Shown: positions 48,567 to 57,609, numbered from the stretch's first letter. The stretch is DNA of 64,000 bases from Agromyces bracchium (GCF_009709675.1 NZ_WMLB01000034.1:29229-93228), one strand, 5' to 3'. A program made the numbers and translations. The notes: generated by a model from the letters alone, not told the origin.

Positions 48567-49099
48567 TGCGCCGGACGATCCCCGACACCGAGGCCATGGA
48601 GGCGCTCGGCCACGAACTGGGCCGCGCGTTCCGCGCGGGCGACCTCGTCGTGCTCACGGGTCCGCTCGGCGCGGGCAAGACGACGCTCACGCGCGGGATC
48701 GGCGAGGGGCTCGGGGTACGCGGTCCCGTGCAGAGCCCGACGTTCGTGCTCGCCCGGACGCATCCGAGCCTCGTCGGCGGCGCACCCCTCGTGCACGTCG
48801 ACGCGTACCGCCTCGGCAGCGCCGCCGAGCTCGAGGACCTCGACCTCGACTTCGCGCACTCCGTGGTCGTGGTGGAGTGGGGCGCCGGGCTGCTCGACGA
48901 CGTCAGCGAATCGTGGCTCGAGGTGGTCATCGCGCGACGTCGCGGGCATGAGGGCGGCGCCGACGCGGATGGCAGTGAGCCTAGCGACGACCACGACGCC
49001 GAGCTCGACGAGGACGAACCTCGCACCGTCGAGCTGCTCGGCCACGGTCCGCGCTGGGCCGGCACGCCGTTCGCCGTCCAGGCCCGGCTCGAGGGCTGA
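48566..49099 (+). CDS. tsaE: tRNA threonylcarbamoyladenosine ATPase TsaE
   Basis: ATPase partner of TsaB/TsaD in making t6A37 on tRNA. The 177-residue product has the P-loop GPLGAGKTTLTRGIGEGLG, SPTFVLART and HVDAYRLGS, then VVVVEWGAGL. Residues ~130-155 form a strongly acidic insertion (ADGSEPSDDHDAELDEDEP) absent from typical ~150-residue TsaE. ATG 48566 overlaps the alr stop; the GTG one codon earlier is an alternative. Confidence 0.94.
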   Translation: MRRTIPDTEAMEALGHELGRAFRAGDLVVLTGPLGAGKTTLTRGIGEGLGVRGPVQSPTFVLARTHPSLVGGAPLVHVDAYRLGSAAELEDLDLDFAHSVVVVEWGAGLLDDVSESWLEVVIARRRGHEGGADADGSEPSDDHDAELDEDEPRTVELLGHGPRWAGTPFAVQARLEG

Positions 49100-49144
49100 A
49101 CGCGCGCCCGGCCCGTTCCCGGCCGACGCCCGGCAGCGCGCATC

Positions 49145-49150
49145 TAGGCT
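49145..49150 (+). promoter_or_regulatory. -10 box TAGGCT of a probable leaderless tsaB transcript
   Basis: TAGGCT, 7 bases, then ATG 49158. No ribosome-binding site in between. Confidence 0.55.
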
Positions 49151-49157
49151 TGGTGCC

Positions 49158-49778
49158 ATGCTCCTCGCGATCGACACGTCCACCGGGACGAGCGTCGCCG
49201 TGGTCGACCTCGACGGCGGGATCCTCGCCGAGACCGGCACGAACGACACCATGCGCCATGCCGAGCTGATCGGCGACGGCATCCGCGACGTGCTGGGGCG
49301 CGCCGGCGTCCGCCCGGCCGACCTGTCCGGGGTCGCCGCGGGGATGGGTCCGGGGCCGTTCACCGGCCTGCGCGTCGGCATCGCGGCGGCGCGCGCCTTC
49401 GCGCTCGGCATCGGGCGCCCCGTCGTGCCCGTCGTCAGCCACGACGCGATCGCGCACGCGTGGTATGCGGCAGGCGGCACCGGAGCGCTGCAGGTCGTCA
49501 CCGACGCCCGGCGGCGCGAGTCGGCGGTCACCGACTACGACGGGCTCGACGCCGATGGGCTGCCCGTCCGGTTCGCCGCGCCGCGACTCGAGCCGCGGGA
49601 CGCGGTGCCCGCGCCCCGCGGCATCCGCCTCGACGCCGACACCGTCTCGGCCGGTTCGCTCGGGACGGTCGCCGAACTCGCGGTCGCGGCGGGGCGGCTC
49701 CCCATCGCCGGCGACGACGCGCTCTACCTCCGCGCACCCGACGTGACGCCGTCGGCGGGCAAGCGAGTGCTGCGATGA
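49158..49778 (+). CDS. tsaB: tRNA t6A modification protein TsaB
   Basis: Catalytically inactive homologue of TsaD that scaffolds the t6A complex. The 206-residue product has the ASKHA-fold start [16 protein letters not shown] and the diagnostic [17 protein letters not shown]. The start is supported by the leaderless-type -10 box 7 bases upstream. Stop overlaps rimI (ATGA); tsaE lies 58 bases before it. Confidence 0.95.
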   Translation: MLLAIDTSTGTSVAVVDLDGGILAETGTNDTMRHAELIGDGIRDVLGRAGVRPADLSGVAAGMGPGPFTGLRVGIAAARAFALGIGRPVVPVVSHDAIAHAWYAAGGTGALQVVTDARRRESAVTDYDGLDADGLPVRFAAPRLEPRDAVPAPRGIRLDADTVSAGSLGTVAELAVAAGRLPIAGDDALYLRAPDVTPSAGKRVLR

Positions 49779-50347
49779 GCCTGATGCTGCGCCGGGCCGC
49801 GCTCGCCGACTTCGATGCGATCATGCGGCTCGAGCGGGCCACGTTCGCGACCGACGCATGGCCGGAGTCCGCCATGCGCAGCGAGCTCGAGTCGGTGCAC
49901 GCGTACTACCTGGTCGCGATCGACGACGCCCGGCCCGACGAGCCCGTGGCGTACGCGGGACTCCTCGCGCCGCGCGGGTCGGGGCAGGGCGACATCCAGA
50001 CCATCGCGGTCGACGCCGCGCATCGCGGGGCCGGGCTGGGGCGGGCCCTCATGCACGCGCTCATCGACGAGGCGCGGCGGCGCGGCGCGGCCGAGGTCTT
50101 CCTCGAGGTGCGCGCCGACAATCCCGTCGCCAGGGGCCTCTACGCATCGCTCGGCTTCGTCGAGATCGGCGTGCGACGCGGGTACTACCAGCCCGACGGG
50201 GTCGATGCCGTCGCCATGCGGCTCGACGTGCCGCCGGCCGTGACGCGTCCGGCAGCCCGCGTCGGCGGGGTCCCGATCGACGTCGACGCGCCGACCCGCG
50301 GGTCGACGACCGACGGCGCCGCCACCTCGGCAGGAGGACCGCAGTGA
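49775..50347 (+). CDS. rimI: Ribosomal-protein-alanine N-acetyltransferase RimI
   Basis: GNAT acetyltransferase; RimI acetylates the N-terminal Ala of S18. The 190-residue product has the acetyl-CoA loop [31 protein letters not shown] and [11 protein letters not shown]. The last ~40 residues are a low-complexity tail rich in Thr/Pro/Gly. Its place between tsaB and tsaD is a conserved gene order, which supports RimI over other GNAT families. Confidence 0.93.
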   Translation: MSLMLRRAALADFDAIMRLERATFATDAWPESAMRSELESVHAYYLVAIDDARPDEPVAYAGLLAPRGSGQGDIQTIAVDAAHRGAGLGRALMHALIDEARRRGAAEVFLEVRADNPVARGLYASLGFVEIGVRRGYYQPDGVDAVAMRLDVPPAVTRPAARVGGVPIDVDAPTRGSTTDGAATSAGGPQ

Positions 50348-51393
50348 ACCGCGACGCGCCGCTCGTGCTCGGCATCGAGACCTCGTGCGACGAGACCGGG
50401 ATCGGCATCGTCCGCGGAACCGAGCTCCTGGCGAACGCCATCGCCTCCTCGATGGACGAGCATGCCCGATACGGCGGCGTCGTCCCCGAGGTCGCCGCGA
50501 GGGCGCACCTCGAAGCGCTCGGGCCGACGATCCGCGCGGCGCTCGACGAGGCATCCGTCGACCTCGCCGACCTCGACGCGATCGCCGTCACCAACGGGCC
50601 GGGCCTCGCGGGCGCGCTCATGGTCGGCGTCGGCGCGGGCAAGGCGCTCGCGCTCTCGCTCGAGAAGCCCGTGTACGCCGTCAACCACCTGGTCGGGCAC
50701 GTCGGCGCCGACCTCATCGGCGACCGGCCGCTCGAGACCCCGAGCGTCGCCCTGCTCGTCTCGGGCGGGCACACGTCGCTCCTGCTCGTGCGCGACCTCG
50801 ACTCCGACGTCGAGCTGCTCGGCGAGACCATCGACGACGCGGCGGGGGAGGCGTTCGACAAGGTCGCACGGCTGCTCGGGCTGCCCTATCCCGGCGGGCC
50901 CGAGATCGACCGCGCGGCCGTCGGCGGCGACCCCGACGCCATCCGGTTCCCGCGCGGGCTCACGCGGCCGAAGGACCTCGACCGCCACCGCTACGACTTC
51001 TCGTTCTCGGGCCTCAAGACCGCGGTCGCGCGCTGGGTCGAGCAGCGCGAGGCGGCGGGCGAGCCCGTGCCGCTCGCCGACGTCGCCGCGAGCTTCCGCG
51101 AGGCCGTCGTCGACGTGCTCGTGTCGAAGGCGATCGCCGCGTGCACCGACCTCGGCGTGCCCCGCCTGCTGCTCGGGGGCGGGGTCGTAGCGAACCGGCG
51201 GCTGCGCGAGGTCGCCGAGGCCAGGGCGGATGCCGCGGGCATCGCCCTGCGCATCCCGCCGCTGTCGCTCTGCACCGACAACGGCGCCATGATCGCCGCG
51301 CTCGGCGCGCGCCTCATCATGGCCGGGCACGAACCCTCGACGCTGGAGTTCGGCGCCGATTCGACGCTGCCGGTCACCGACATCCAGAGCTGA
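50344..51393 (+). CDS. tsaD: tRNA N6-adenosine threonylcarbamoyltransferase TsaD
   Basis: Catalytic subunit that joins threonylcarbamoyl to A37 of tRNA. The 349-residue product has [10 protein letters not shown], the [12 protein letters not shown] block, the metal ligands in [10 protein letters not shown] (two His) and CTDNGAMIA (Asp), and [16 protein letters not shown] overlaps the rimI stop. Not a protease despite the old name Gcp. Confidence 0.97.
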   Translation: MNRDAPLVLGIETSCDETGIGIVRGTELLANAIASSMDEHARYGGVVPEVAARAHLEALGPTIRAALDEASVDLADLDAIAVTNGPGLAGALMVGVGAGKALALSLEKPVYAVNHLVGHVGADLIGDRPLETPSVALLVSGGHTSLLLVRDLDSDVELLGETIDDAAGEAFDKVARLLGLPYPGGPEIDRAAVGGDPDAIRFPRGLTRPKDLDRHRYDFSFSGLKTAVARWVEQREAAGEPVPLADVAASFREAVVDVLVSKAIAACTDLGVPRLLLGGGVVANRRLREVAEARADAAGIALRIPPLSLCTDNGAMIAALGARLIMAGHEPSTLEFGADSTLPVTDIQS

Positions 51394-51504
51394 TCCGAGT
51401 CGGGATCGCCATGGGCACTTGTGCCCACGCACGTGAGTCGCGGTGACCGCTATGGTGAGCGAAGAACCCCGCGATCGCGGGTGAGACGACCCGCGCCGCG
51501 AGCG

Positions 51505-51533
51505 TTGACAGCACCCGGCGACGCTGCCAGCAT
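51505..51533 (+). promoter_or_regulatory. Promoter of the proline-rich membrane protein cluster
   Basis: TTGACA (51505-51510), 17 bases, CAGCAT (51528-51533), 37 bases before ATG 51570. Confidence 0.55.
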
Positions 51534-51569
51534 GGCCGGGTCCGCGCTTGCACGAGAGGAAACCGCATC

Positions 51570-51932
51570 ATGACCGACCCCAACACGCCCGACCCGAACG
51601 CGTCGAACGTCCCGCCGCCGCCCCCCGCTCCGCCGGCCCAGCCCGCGCCCTCCTACGGCGCGCCCCCGTCGTACTCGGCACCGCCGGCGCAGAAGACCAA
51701 CGTCCTCGCGATCGTCTCGCTGGTGTCGTCGTTCTTCATCTCGCTCGTCGGCATCATCACCGGCCACATCGCGCTGAGCCAGATCAAGAAGACCGGCGAG
51801 CAGGGTCGTGGCCTCGCGATCGCCGGCCTCATCATCGGCTACGTCGGGCTCGTCCTCGGCATCATCTTCGCGATCGTCTGGTTCGCGATCATCGGCGCCG
51901 CGATCAGCAGCGGATCCGTCACCACCTACTGA
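51570..51932 (+). CDS. Proline-rich DUF4190-like two-helix membrane protein
   Basis: A 120-residue protein. Residues 1-42 are Pro/Ala/Ser/Tyr-rich, without hydrophobic segments. Two membrane helices follow (around IVSLVSSFFISLVGIITGHI and IIGYVGLVLGIIFAIVWFAI), joined by a short loop IALSQIKKTGEQGRGLAIAG, which is the pattern of the DUF4190 family. Function unknown. AGAGGAAACC precedes the ATG. First of three neighbours with the same architecture. Confidence 0.8.
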   Translation: MTDPNTPDPNASNVPPPPPAPPAQPAPSYGAPPSYSAPPAQKTNVLAIVSLVSSFFISLVGIITGHIALSQIKKTGEQGRGLAIAGLIIGYVGLVLGIIFAIVWFAIIGAAISSGSVTTY

Positions 51933-51964
51933 TCGATCCACCCGCAGCACGGAAGGGGCTCGGC

Positions 51965-52723
51965 ATGAGCGATCCCACCAACCCGGAGAAGCCCTCGGAG
52001 CCGGCACCGCCGACGCCGACGGAACCGGCGGTCCCGGTGGAGCCTGCCGAGCCCGCCGTGCCGGCGGAGCCGGTCGAGCCGGCCGTGCCGGTCGAGCCGG
52101 CCGTGCCGGCCGTGCCGGTCGAGCCGGCCGTGCCGGCGGAGCCGTCGCCGGTTCCACCGGCCGCTCCCGAGCCTCCCGTGACCCCTGCGCCTCCGGGTGA
52201 GCCCGAGGTGCCGGGTGCGCCCGTGCCTCCGGCGCCGCCCGCTCCTCCGGAGCCGCCGGTCGCGCCGCCCTCGGCGCCCGCACCGCCGGCCACGCCCTAC
52301 GGCCCCTCGTCCGCGGCGGCGCCCACCGTCGGAGGGCCGTTCGGCACCCCGACGAGCGGTGCCGGCGGTGGCGTCCCGGTGTCGCCGGCCGGGGGTTACG
52401 GTGGGTACGCTGCGCCCGGTTCCGCGCCCGCGCCGGCGAGGCCGACGCCCGTGCTCAGCCTGATCTCGCTCATCGCCGGCGTGATCGGCGTCATCGGTTC
52501 GCCGGTCGTCTTCATCCCGTTCGTCGGCGGAGTGCTCCAACTCTTCGTCCCTGCCGCCGCGATCGTGCTGGGGTTCCTCGGCCGGAGCAAGGAACCCGCC
52601 GCGAAGGGCATGTGGCTGACGGGGCTCATCCTCGGCTTCATCGGCATCGGCATCGCCCTCCTCTCGTTCCTCCTCTGGGGCATGCTGTTCTCGATCGGGT
52701 CCGGATACGGCTACGGATACTGA
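51965..52723 (+). CDS. Proline-rich DUF4190-like membrane protein with EPAVP repeats
   Basis: A 252-residue protein. Residues ~1-160 are low complexity, with repeated EPAVP/EPAVPV units and later Pro/Gly/Ala stretches. At the end lie two or three hydrophobic segments (around LISLIAGVIGVIGSPVVFI, AAAIVLGFLG and LILGFIGIGIALLSFLLWG), with RSKEPAAKGMWLTGL in the loop, like DUF4190. It ends GSGYGYGY. The start follows GGAAGGGGCTCGGC. The repeats suggest an extended region that may cross or contact the cell wall (inference). Confidence 0.78.
   Translation: MSDPTNPEKPSEPAPPTPTEPAVPVEPAEPAVPAEPVEPAVPVEPAVPAVPVEPAVPAEPSPVPPAAPEPPVTPAPPGEPEVPGAPVPPAPPAPPEPPVAPPSAPAPPATPYGPSSAAAPTVGGPFGTPTSGAGGGVPVSPAGGYGGYAAPGSAPAPARPTPVLSLISLIAGVIGVIGSPVVFIPFVGGVLQLFVPAAAIVLGFLGRSKEPAAKGMWLTGLILGFIGIGIALLSFLLWGMLFSIGSGYGYGY
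52031..52143 (+). repeat. Tandem degenerate short repeats coding EPAVP
   Basis: Units of about 15-18 bases built on GAGCCGGCCGTGCCGGTC recur through this part of the proline-rich gene. Copy number is likely to vary between strains. Confidence 0.7.
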
Positions 52724-52733
52724 GGCGACGGGC

Positions 52734-53261
52734 GTGGGCGACGAGCGGATGCCGGCATCGGGCGAGCCCGCGGGCGAGTCGCCGGAGCCGCGAGCGCCGG
52801 CCTCACCTCCGGCCGAGCCGGCCGTTCCGCCGACGCCTGCTCGGCAGACGCCTCCTCCACCTGCGTCTCCTGCGCCGTCGCCCGCTCCGCCTCGAGAGTT
52901 CGACGTCCCGTACGACACCGGTGCGCTGCACGGGCTCCCGACCGGCCAGCTGCTCGCGGTCGGCCGGCCGCAGCCCGAGCAGCTCGAGGTCGACTACGAG
53001 GAGGAGGACGAGCAGCGCCGCGTCTACAGCCGGGTCGGTGCGGTCATCGGCTCGATCGGCGCCGTCGCGTCGTTGTTCGTCGGTTGGATGTTCCCGCTGT
53101 CGGTCGCGGCGATCGTGTTCGGCGTGCTCGGGTTGCGCCGCGAGGAGCACGGACGGATCCTCGCGTTCATCGGCATCGGGACCGGTGTGGCCGGCCTGGT
53201 GTTCTCCGGCGTTTGGCTCGGGTACTACGCCATCGTGTTCGGCGCGCTTCCGACCGCCTGA
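52734..53261 (+). CDS. Proline-rich DUF4190-like two-helix membrane protein
   Basis: A 175-residue protein: a Pro/Ala/Ser-rich first ~60 residues, an acidic patch (VDYEEEDEQRR), then two hydrophobic segments (around VGAVIGSIGAVASLFVGWMF and FIGIGTGVAGLVFSGVWLGYY) linked by IVFGVLGLRREEHGRIL. Same architecture as the two preceding genes, so likely a local gene-family expansion. GTG start 11 bases after the previous stop. Function unknown. Confidence 0.75.
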   Translation: MGDERMPASGEPAGESPEPRAPASPPAEPAVPPTPARQTPPPPASPAPSPAPPREFDVPYDTGALHGLPTGQLLAVGRPQPEQLEVDYEEEDEQRRVYSRVGAVIGSIGAVASLFVGWMFPLSVAAIVFGVLGLRREEHGRILAFIGIGTGVAGLVFSGVWLGYYAIVFGALPTA

Positions 53262-53340
53262 GCGCCGCACGTCGGTCTCGCACGCCCGCCCGCACGTCGG
53301 TCGCTTTCGCCCGCCCGGCTTCGGCTGCCCGTTCGCGCGA

Positions 53341-54528
53341 TCAGAGCCGTTCGACGAGGATCGCGACGTGGCGCCCCTCCTCGCGAGTGAGCACGACGGT
53401 CGCCGAGACGTCACCCTTGAGCTTCAACCGGGTGCGGAGCGCCGCCGGATCGACGTCCACGCCGCGTTTCTTGATCTCGAGCGTGCCGACACCTCGCTCA
53501 TGGAGGGCGCGCCGCAGGCTGCGCTCGTCGGCGGGGAGGCGTTCGATCACCCGGAAGCCCGTCGCGAACGGCGTGTCGACCTCGCGGTCGCCCGTGAGGT
53601 AGGCGATGCCCTCGCTCAGCATCCACGCACCCATCGATCGCGCGAGGTCGCCGATGAGTCGGGCGCGGATCACTGCTCCGTCGGGTTCGTAGAGGTAGTC
53701 GCCCAGCGGGCCGACCGGGGCGTCCTCGCTGTCGGCCGGTGCGACGAGTTCCTGCGCGCGGTCGCCGCGGATCACCAGCGCCGCTCGGCCGATGCCCGAT
53801 CTCGCCAGGACCCCGGTCCAGACGGCGAGCTCGACGACGTCGCCGTCGACCGACACCCACTGCGCCTCGGCGTCGTCGGGGACGACGTCGCGATCCGTGC
53901 CGGGACCGAGCTTCACGCCGACCGGCATCCGCTCGGCGAGGCCGAACACGAAGTCGAGCGCGGGGGAGTAGTCCGCGGCATCCGCGAGCCTCGTCGTCGT
54001 GCCGCCGGTGGTCGTCCGTCGGGCCGGGTCGAGCCAGGCGGCATCGATGCCGCCGAGCGCGACGTCCTCCGCACGGGCATGGAGCACGCGCACCTTCGGG
54101 AACGGCGTGAGGTTGAAGGCGGCGACCGCCGCGGTGATCTCGTCGGCCTCGGCGGCCGTCACCTCGAGGTCGACCGCGGCCATGGCGAGCGCGTCGCCGC
54201 CGATGCCGCAGCCGAGGTCGGCGACGTGACGCAGGCCAGTGCGCGCGAATCGACCGGCGTGCAGGGCGGCGACGCGGAGGCGGGTCGCCTGCTCGAGTCC
54301 GGGCTCGGTGAAGAGCATGCGGTCGGCGAACTCGCCGAACTTCGCGCGCGCCTTGGACCTGAGACGCGACTGGCTGAGGACCGCCGCGACGAGGCCGGGA
54401 TCGAGGCCCCGCTTGCGGAGATCGGCGACCGTCTTCACCACATCGGCCTTCGACGAGTACGGCGGCAGCGAGTCGAGCAGCGCGAGGCCCTCGGCAGAGA
54501 GCAGCCGCACCAGCTCGTCGCGTTCCAC
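53341..54528 (-). CDS. Class I SAM-dependent methyltransferase, THUMP-like
   Basis: A 395-residue protein with a Rossmann-type methyltransferase core: VADLGCGIGGDALAMA is the SAM motif, followed by VTAAEADE and AAWLDPARR. The N-terminal ~85 residues (ERDELVRLLSAEGLALLDSL, KARAKFGEFADRMLFTEPGLEQAT) match the actinobacterial THUMP-like methyltransferase family, presumed to modify RNA; the target is not known. GTG start, 6 bases after TAGCGT on the minus strand. Divergent from groES. Confidence 0.87.
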   Translation of the reverse strand: MERDELVRLLSAEGLALLDSLPPYSSKADVVKTVADLRKRGLDPGLVAAVLSQSRLRSKARAKFGEFADRMLFTEPGLEQATRLRVAALHAGRFARTGLRHVADLGCGIGGDALAMAAVDLEVTAAEADEITAAVAAFNLTPFPKVRVLHARAEDVALGGIDAAWLDPARRTTTGGTTTRLADAADYSPALDFVFGLAERMPVGVKLGPGTDRDVVPDDAEAQWVSVDGDVVELAVWTGVLARSGIGRAALVIRGDRAQELVAPADSEDAPVGPLGDYLYEPDGAVIRARLIGDLARSMGAWMLSEGIAYLTGDREVDTPFATGFRVIERLPADERSLRRALHERGVGTLEIKKRGVDVDPAALRTRLKLKGDVSATVVLTREEGRHVAILVERL

Positions 54529-54534
54529 GCCGAC

Positions 54535-54540
54535 ACGCTA
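54535..54540 (-). promoter_or_regulatory. -10 box TAGCGT of a probable leaderless transcript
   Basis: On the minus strand TAGCGT, 6 bases (GTCGGC), then GTG 54528 of the methyltransferase gene. Confidence 0.45.
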
Positions 54541-54555
54541 GCACCGCGGCATCCG

Positions 54556-54582
54556 CTGGCACTCACGTTGCACGAGTGCCAG
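54556..54582 (+). promoter_or_regulatory. CIRCE box 1 (HrcA operator) upstream of groES
   Basis: CTGGCACTC-N9-GAGTGCCAG: perfect 9-bp arms with the 9-base spacer that defines CIRCE. It differs from the consensus TTAGCACTC/GAGTGCTAA only at the outer positions. It overlaps the -35 region. Confidence 0.85.
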
Positions 54583-54596
54583 AACCGCCATAGACT
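54568..54596 (+). promoter_or_regulatory. groES promoter
   Basis: TTGCAC (54568-54573), 17 bases, TAGACT (54591-54596). The -35 hexamer lies inside CIRCE box 1, and the expected transcript start lies in box 2. Confidence 0.8.
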
Positions 54597-54600
54597 CGGT

Positions 54601-54627
54601 TTAGCACTCTCACTCAGAGGCTGCTAA
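54601..54627 (+). promoter_or_regulatory. CIRCE box 2 upstream of groES, right arm imperfect
   Basis: TTAGCACTC-N9-GGCTGCTAA: the left arm is the exact consensus, the right arm matches 7 of 9. Confidence 0.75.
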
Positions 54628-54657
54628 CCCCAGTCTTCGTCAAGAAAGAGGTCAACC

Positions 54658-54954
54658 GTGTCGGTTTCCATCAAGCCGCTCGAGGATCGCATCGTCATCA
54701 AGCAGGTCGAGGCCGAGCAGACCACCGCCTCCGGGCTGGTCATCCCCGACACCGCCAAGGAGAAGCCCCAGGAGGGCGAGGTCGTGGCGGTCGGCCCGGG
54801 CCGGATCGACGACAACGGCAACCGCGTCCCGCTCGACGTGGCCGTCGGCGACAAGGTGATCTACTCCAAGTACGGCGGCACCGAGGTGAAGTTCGGCGGC
54901 GAGGACTTCCTCGTGCTGTCGGCCCGCGACGTGCTCGCGGTCGTCGTCCGCTAG
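54658..54954 (+). CDS. groES: Co-chaperonin GroES
   Basis: Heptameric lid of the GroEL folding chamber. The 98-residue product has [20 protein letters not shown], the mobile loop [16 protein letters not shown] and [17 protein letters not shown], all canonical. GTG start after AAGAAAGAGG. It is alone: groEL does not follow, and a strong terminator closes the unit, so a groEL copy is expected elsewhere. Regulated by HrcA through the CIRCE boxes. Confidence 0.97.
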   Translation: MSVSIKPLEDRIVIKQVEAEQTTASGLVIPDTAKEKPQEGEVVAVGPGRIDDNGNRVPLDVAVGDKVIYSKYGGTEVKFGGEDFLVLSARDVLAVVVR

Positions 54955-54970
54955 TCGACTCCGACTTCCC

Positions 54971-55001
54971 GCGGCCCGGATGCCACTGGCATCCGGGCCG
55001 C
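54971..55001 (+). terminator. Terminator after groES
   Basis: GCGGCCCGGATGCC, loop ACT, GGCATCCGGGCCGC: perfect 14-bp stem 16 bases after the stop. Confidence 0.85.
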
Positions 55002-55099
55002 GTCGTCGTCTCCGGCGGTCGGGCGGCGCGAGTCGGCGGGCGGCGGGATCTCGACGTCGGACGGCAGTCGACGGGCGCCGCCGCATCGGCGGTCGCGCG

Positions 55100-55105
55100 T
55101 AGGCT
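55100..55105 (+). promoter_or_regulatory. -10 box TAGGCT of a probable leaderless transcript
   Basis: TAGGCT, 6 bases (GGCACG), then GTG 55112 of the RarD gene. Confidence 0.55.
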
Positions 55106-55111
55106 GGCACG

Positions 55112-56068
55112 GTGTCATCCGCTCCGTCCACCGACGCGCCCGCGCGTGTCCGGCCCGACGGCGTGAGCCGCGCGGGTCTCGCCTACGCGATCTCCGCCTA
55201 CGGGCTCTGGGGCTTCCTCCCGGTCTACTTCATCGCGCTCGCGCCGAGCGGGCCGATCGAGATCGTGGCGATGCGAATCCTCCTCTCGCTCGTCTTCTGC
55301 GCCATCCTGATCGCCGTCACGCGAACCTGGCGCGCCTTCCGGGCGCTCCTGCGTGATCGGCGCGTGGTGCTCACGATGGGCCTGGCCGGCGTGCTGATCT
55401 TCGCGAACTGGCTCACGTACGTGTTCGCCACGCTCAGCGGGCAGGTGGTGGAGGCGGCGCTCGGCTACTTCATCAACCCGATCGTGACCGTCTTCCTCGG
55501 GGTGATCGTGCTCCGCGAGCGGCTGAACGCCGTGCAGTGGACCGCCGTCGGGATCTCGATCGTCGCCGTGGTGGTGCTCGCCGTCGGCTACGGCCAGATG
55601 CCGTGGATCGCGCTCGTGCTGGCGTTCAGCTTCGGTTTCTACGGCCTCATCAAGAAGCGCGTCGGCCACCGCGTCGACGCGGTGTCGGGCCTCACGCTGG
55701 AGACCGCGTGGCTCGCACCGGTCGCGGCGATCCTCCTCGTCGTCGTCGCGTCGACGACCGGGCTCACCATCGGCACCGCGGGTGCGTGGCACACCGTGCT
55801 GCTGCTGTCCGCCGGCGCGGTCACCGCGATCCCGCTCCTCCTGTTCGCCGCCGCGTCGCGGCGGCTCCCGCTCATCTACATGGGGTTCATCCAGTACTTC
55901 GCCCCGTTCATCCAGTTCCTGGTCGGCGTCGTCGTGCTCGGCGAGCCGATGCCCCCCGAGCGATGGGCCGGATTCGGCCTCGTCTGGCTCGCGCTCGTCG
56001 TGCTCACGTTCGACCTCCTGCGCGGAGCCCGAGCGGCTCGTCGGGCTGCCGCCCTCGAGCCGGTCTGA
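55112..56068 (+). CDS. rarD: EamA-family transporter, RarD type
   Basis: Ten-helix drug/metabolite-type membrane transporter; RarD was named for chloramphenicol sensitivity but its substrate is unknown. The 318-residue product begins GLAYAISAYGLWGFLPVYFIAL and contains NWLTYVFATLSGQVVEAALGYFINP and SRRLPLIYMGFIQYFAPFIQFL, blocks typical of RarD. Two EamA repeats are visible. Leaderless-type start. Confidence 0.9.
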   Translation: MSSAPSTDAPARVRPDGVSRAGLAYAISAYGLWGFLPVYFIALAPSGPIEIVAMRILLSLVFCAILIAVTRTWRAFRALLRDRRVVLTMGLAGVLIFANWLTYVFATLSGQVVEAALGYFINPIVTVFLGVIVLRERLNAVQWTAVGISIVAVVVLAVGYGQMPWIALVLAFSFGFYGLIKKRVGHRVDAVSGLTLETAWLAPVAAILLVVVASTTGLTIGTAGAWHTVLLLSAGAVTAIPLLLFAAASRRLPLIYMGFIQYFAPFIQFLVGVVVLGEPMPPERWAGFGLVWLALVVLTFDLLRGARAARRAAALEPV

Positions 56069-56319
56069 GCACCGACAGGCCCCCCGTAGTGGGGCTGGAT
56101 CGCCCGCGGCGGAACCATCCTCGCGTGCGCGATTTCGTGGTGGAATCGCCCGAATCCTGCGGAGAATCGCGTCCCGGTGACGTCGAGATAACGATTCCGT
56201 GTGCGTTACCGGGTTGTGATCGAGGCAATCTTGTTTCCCATCTGGGCGGGCAATACGGTCGATACATCGGCGTCGACAGACGCTGTTTGTGTACCGATCC
56301 TTCAGTCCCAAGGAGCATC

Positions 56320-57609
56320 ATGAGCGTATTCGCGAGGGCCACCGGCTCGCGCTCGGCTCGCGCGGCTTGGACGGGCATCGCCATTGCTGGCGTTTCCGCC
56401 CTCCTCCTCACCGCGTGCAGCACGGGCGGCACCACCCCGGAAGAGTCCGAGGAGCCGGCCGACACCGGCGACGCCCTGCCCATCGAGGCGGGTGAGCGCG
56501 ACCTCACCCTGAAGGTCGGCACGATCCTGCCGCAGTCCGGCACTCTCGCCTTCCTCGGACCGCCCGAGGAGGCAGGTGTCGCGCTCGCCGCAGAGGAGAT
56601 CAACGAGGCCGACGCCGGCATCCAGGTCGAGGTCGTCTACCGCGACTCCGGCGACACCACGACCGACATCGCGACCGTCTCGGTGACCGACCTCCTCTCG
56701 CAGGACGTCTCGGCCATCATCGGTGCGGCCTCGTCGGGCGTGTCGTTCACGGTCATCGACCAGATCACGTCGGCCGGTGTGGTCCACTTCTCGCCGGCCA
56801 ACACGTCGCCCGACTTCACGGACTACGACGACAACGGCCTCTACTTCCGCACCGCGCCGTCCGACCTCCTCCAGGGCGAGGTCCTCGGCAACCTGATCGC
56901 GGAGGACGGCGCCTCGACGCTCGGCCTCCTGGTCCTCAACGACCCGTACGGCACCGGTCTCGCCGGCGCCACCAAGGAGGCCTTCGAGGCCGCCGGCGGC
57001 GAGGTCGTGGCCGAGGAGCTCTTCAACACGGGTGACTCGAACTTCGACGCGCAGCTCTCGGCGATCAACGCCGCGAACCCCGACGCCGTCGCGGTCATCA
57101 CGTTCGACGAGGCCAAGGTCGTCGTGCCGGCCCTCGTCGGCGCGGGCTACCCGGGCGACCAGCTGTACTTCGTCGACGGCAACCTCGCCGACTACAGCGC
57201 GGACTTCGCCCCCGGCCTGGTCACCGGTGCGAAGGGCACGCTGCCCGGCCCGGAGCTCGAGGCGGACTTCGAAGACCGACTGCTCGGCGTCGACCCCGAC
57301 CTCGACAGCTTCAGCTACGGCCCGGAGTCGTACGACGCCCTCATGCTGATCGCGCTCGCGGCCTACGCCGCGAACAGCACGGCCGGCGAGGACATCGGCG
57401 CCTACCTCCAGCAGGTGTCCGGCGGTTCCGGTGACGGCGAGGTCGTGACCACGTTCGCCGACGCTGCGGCGCTGCTCGCCGAGGGCTCGCAGGTCGACTT
57501 CGACGGTGCGTCGGGTCCGATCACCCTCGACGAGAACGGTGACCCGACCGAGGCCACCATCGGCATCTACGAGTACGCCGACGACAACACCTACACGCGC
57601 ATCGGCTGA
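56320..57609 (+). CDS. Branched-chain amino-acid ABC transporter substrate-binding lipoprotein
   Basis: Extracytoplasmic receptor that delivers amino acids (or a related substrate) to a Liv-type permease. The 429-residue product has a lipoprotein signal peptide with lipobox LLTAC (Cys33). It then follows the Leu/Ile/Val-binding fold: LKVGTILPQSGTLAFLGPPE, VVYRDSGDTTTDIA, DVSAIIGAASSGVS and LGLLVLNDPYGTG. AAGGAG precedes ATG 56320. It faces the livFGMH genes across 579 bases, so it is transcribed separately from them. Confidence 0.94.
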   Translation: MSVFARATGSRSARAAWTGIAIAGVSALLLTACSTGGTTPEESEEPADTGDALPIEAGERDLTLKVGTILPQSGTLAFLGPPEEAGVALAAEEINEADAGIQVEVVYRDSGDTTTDIATVSVTDLLSQDVSAIIGAASSGVSFTVIDQITSAGVVHFSPANTSPDFTDYDDNGLYFRTAPSDLLQGEVLGNLIAEDGASTLGLLVLNDPYGTGLAGATKEAFEAAGGEVVAEELFNTGDSNFDAQLSAINAANPDAVAVITFDEAKVVVPALVGAGYPGDQLYFVDGNLADYSADFAPGLVTGAKGTLPGPELEADFEDRLLGVDPDLDSFSYGPESYDALMLIALAAYAANSTAGEDIGAYLQQVSGGSGDGEVVTTFADAAALLAEGSQVDFDGASGPITLDENGDPTEATIGIYEYADDNTYTRIG

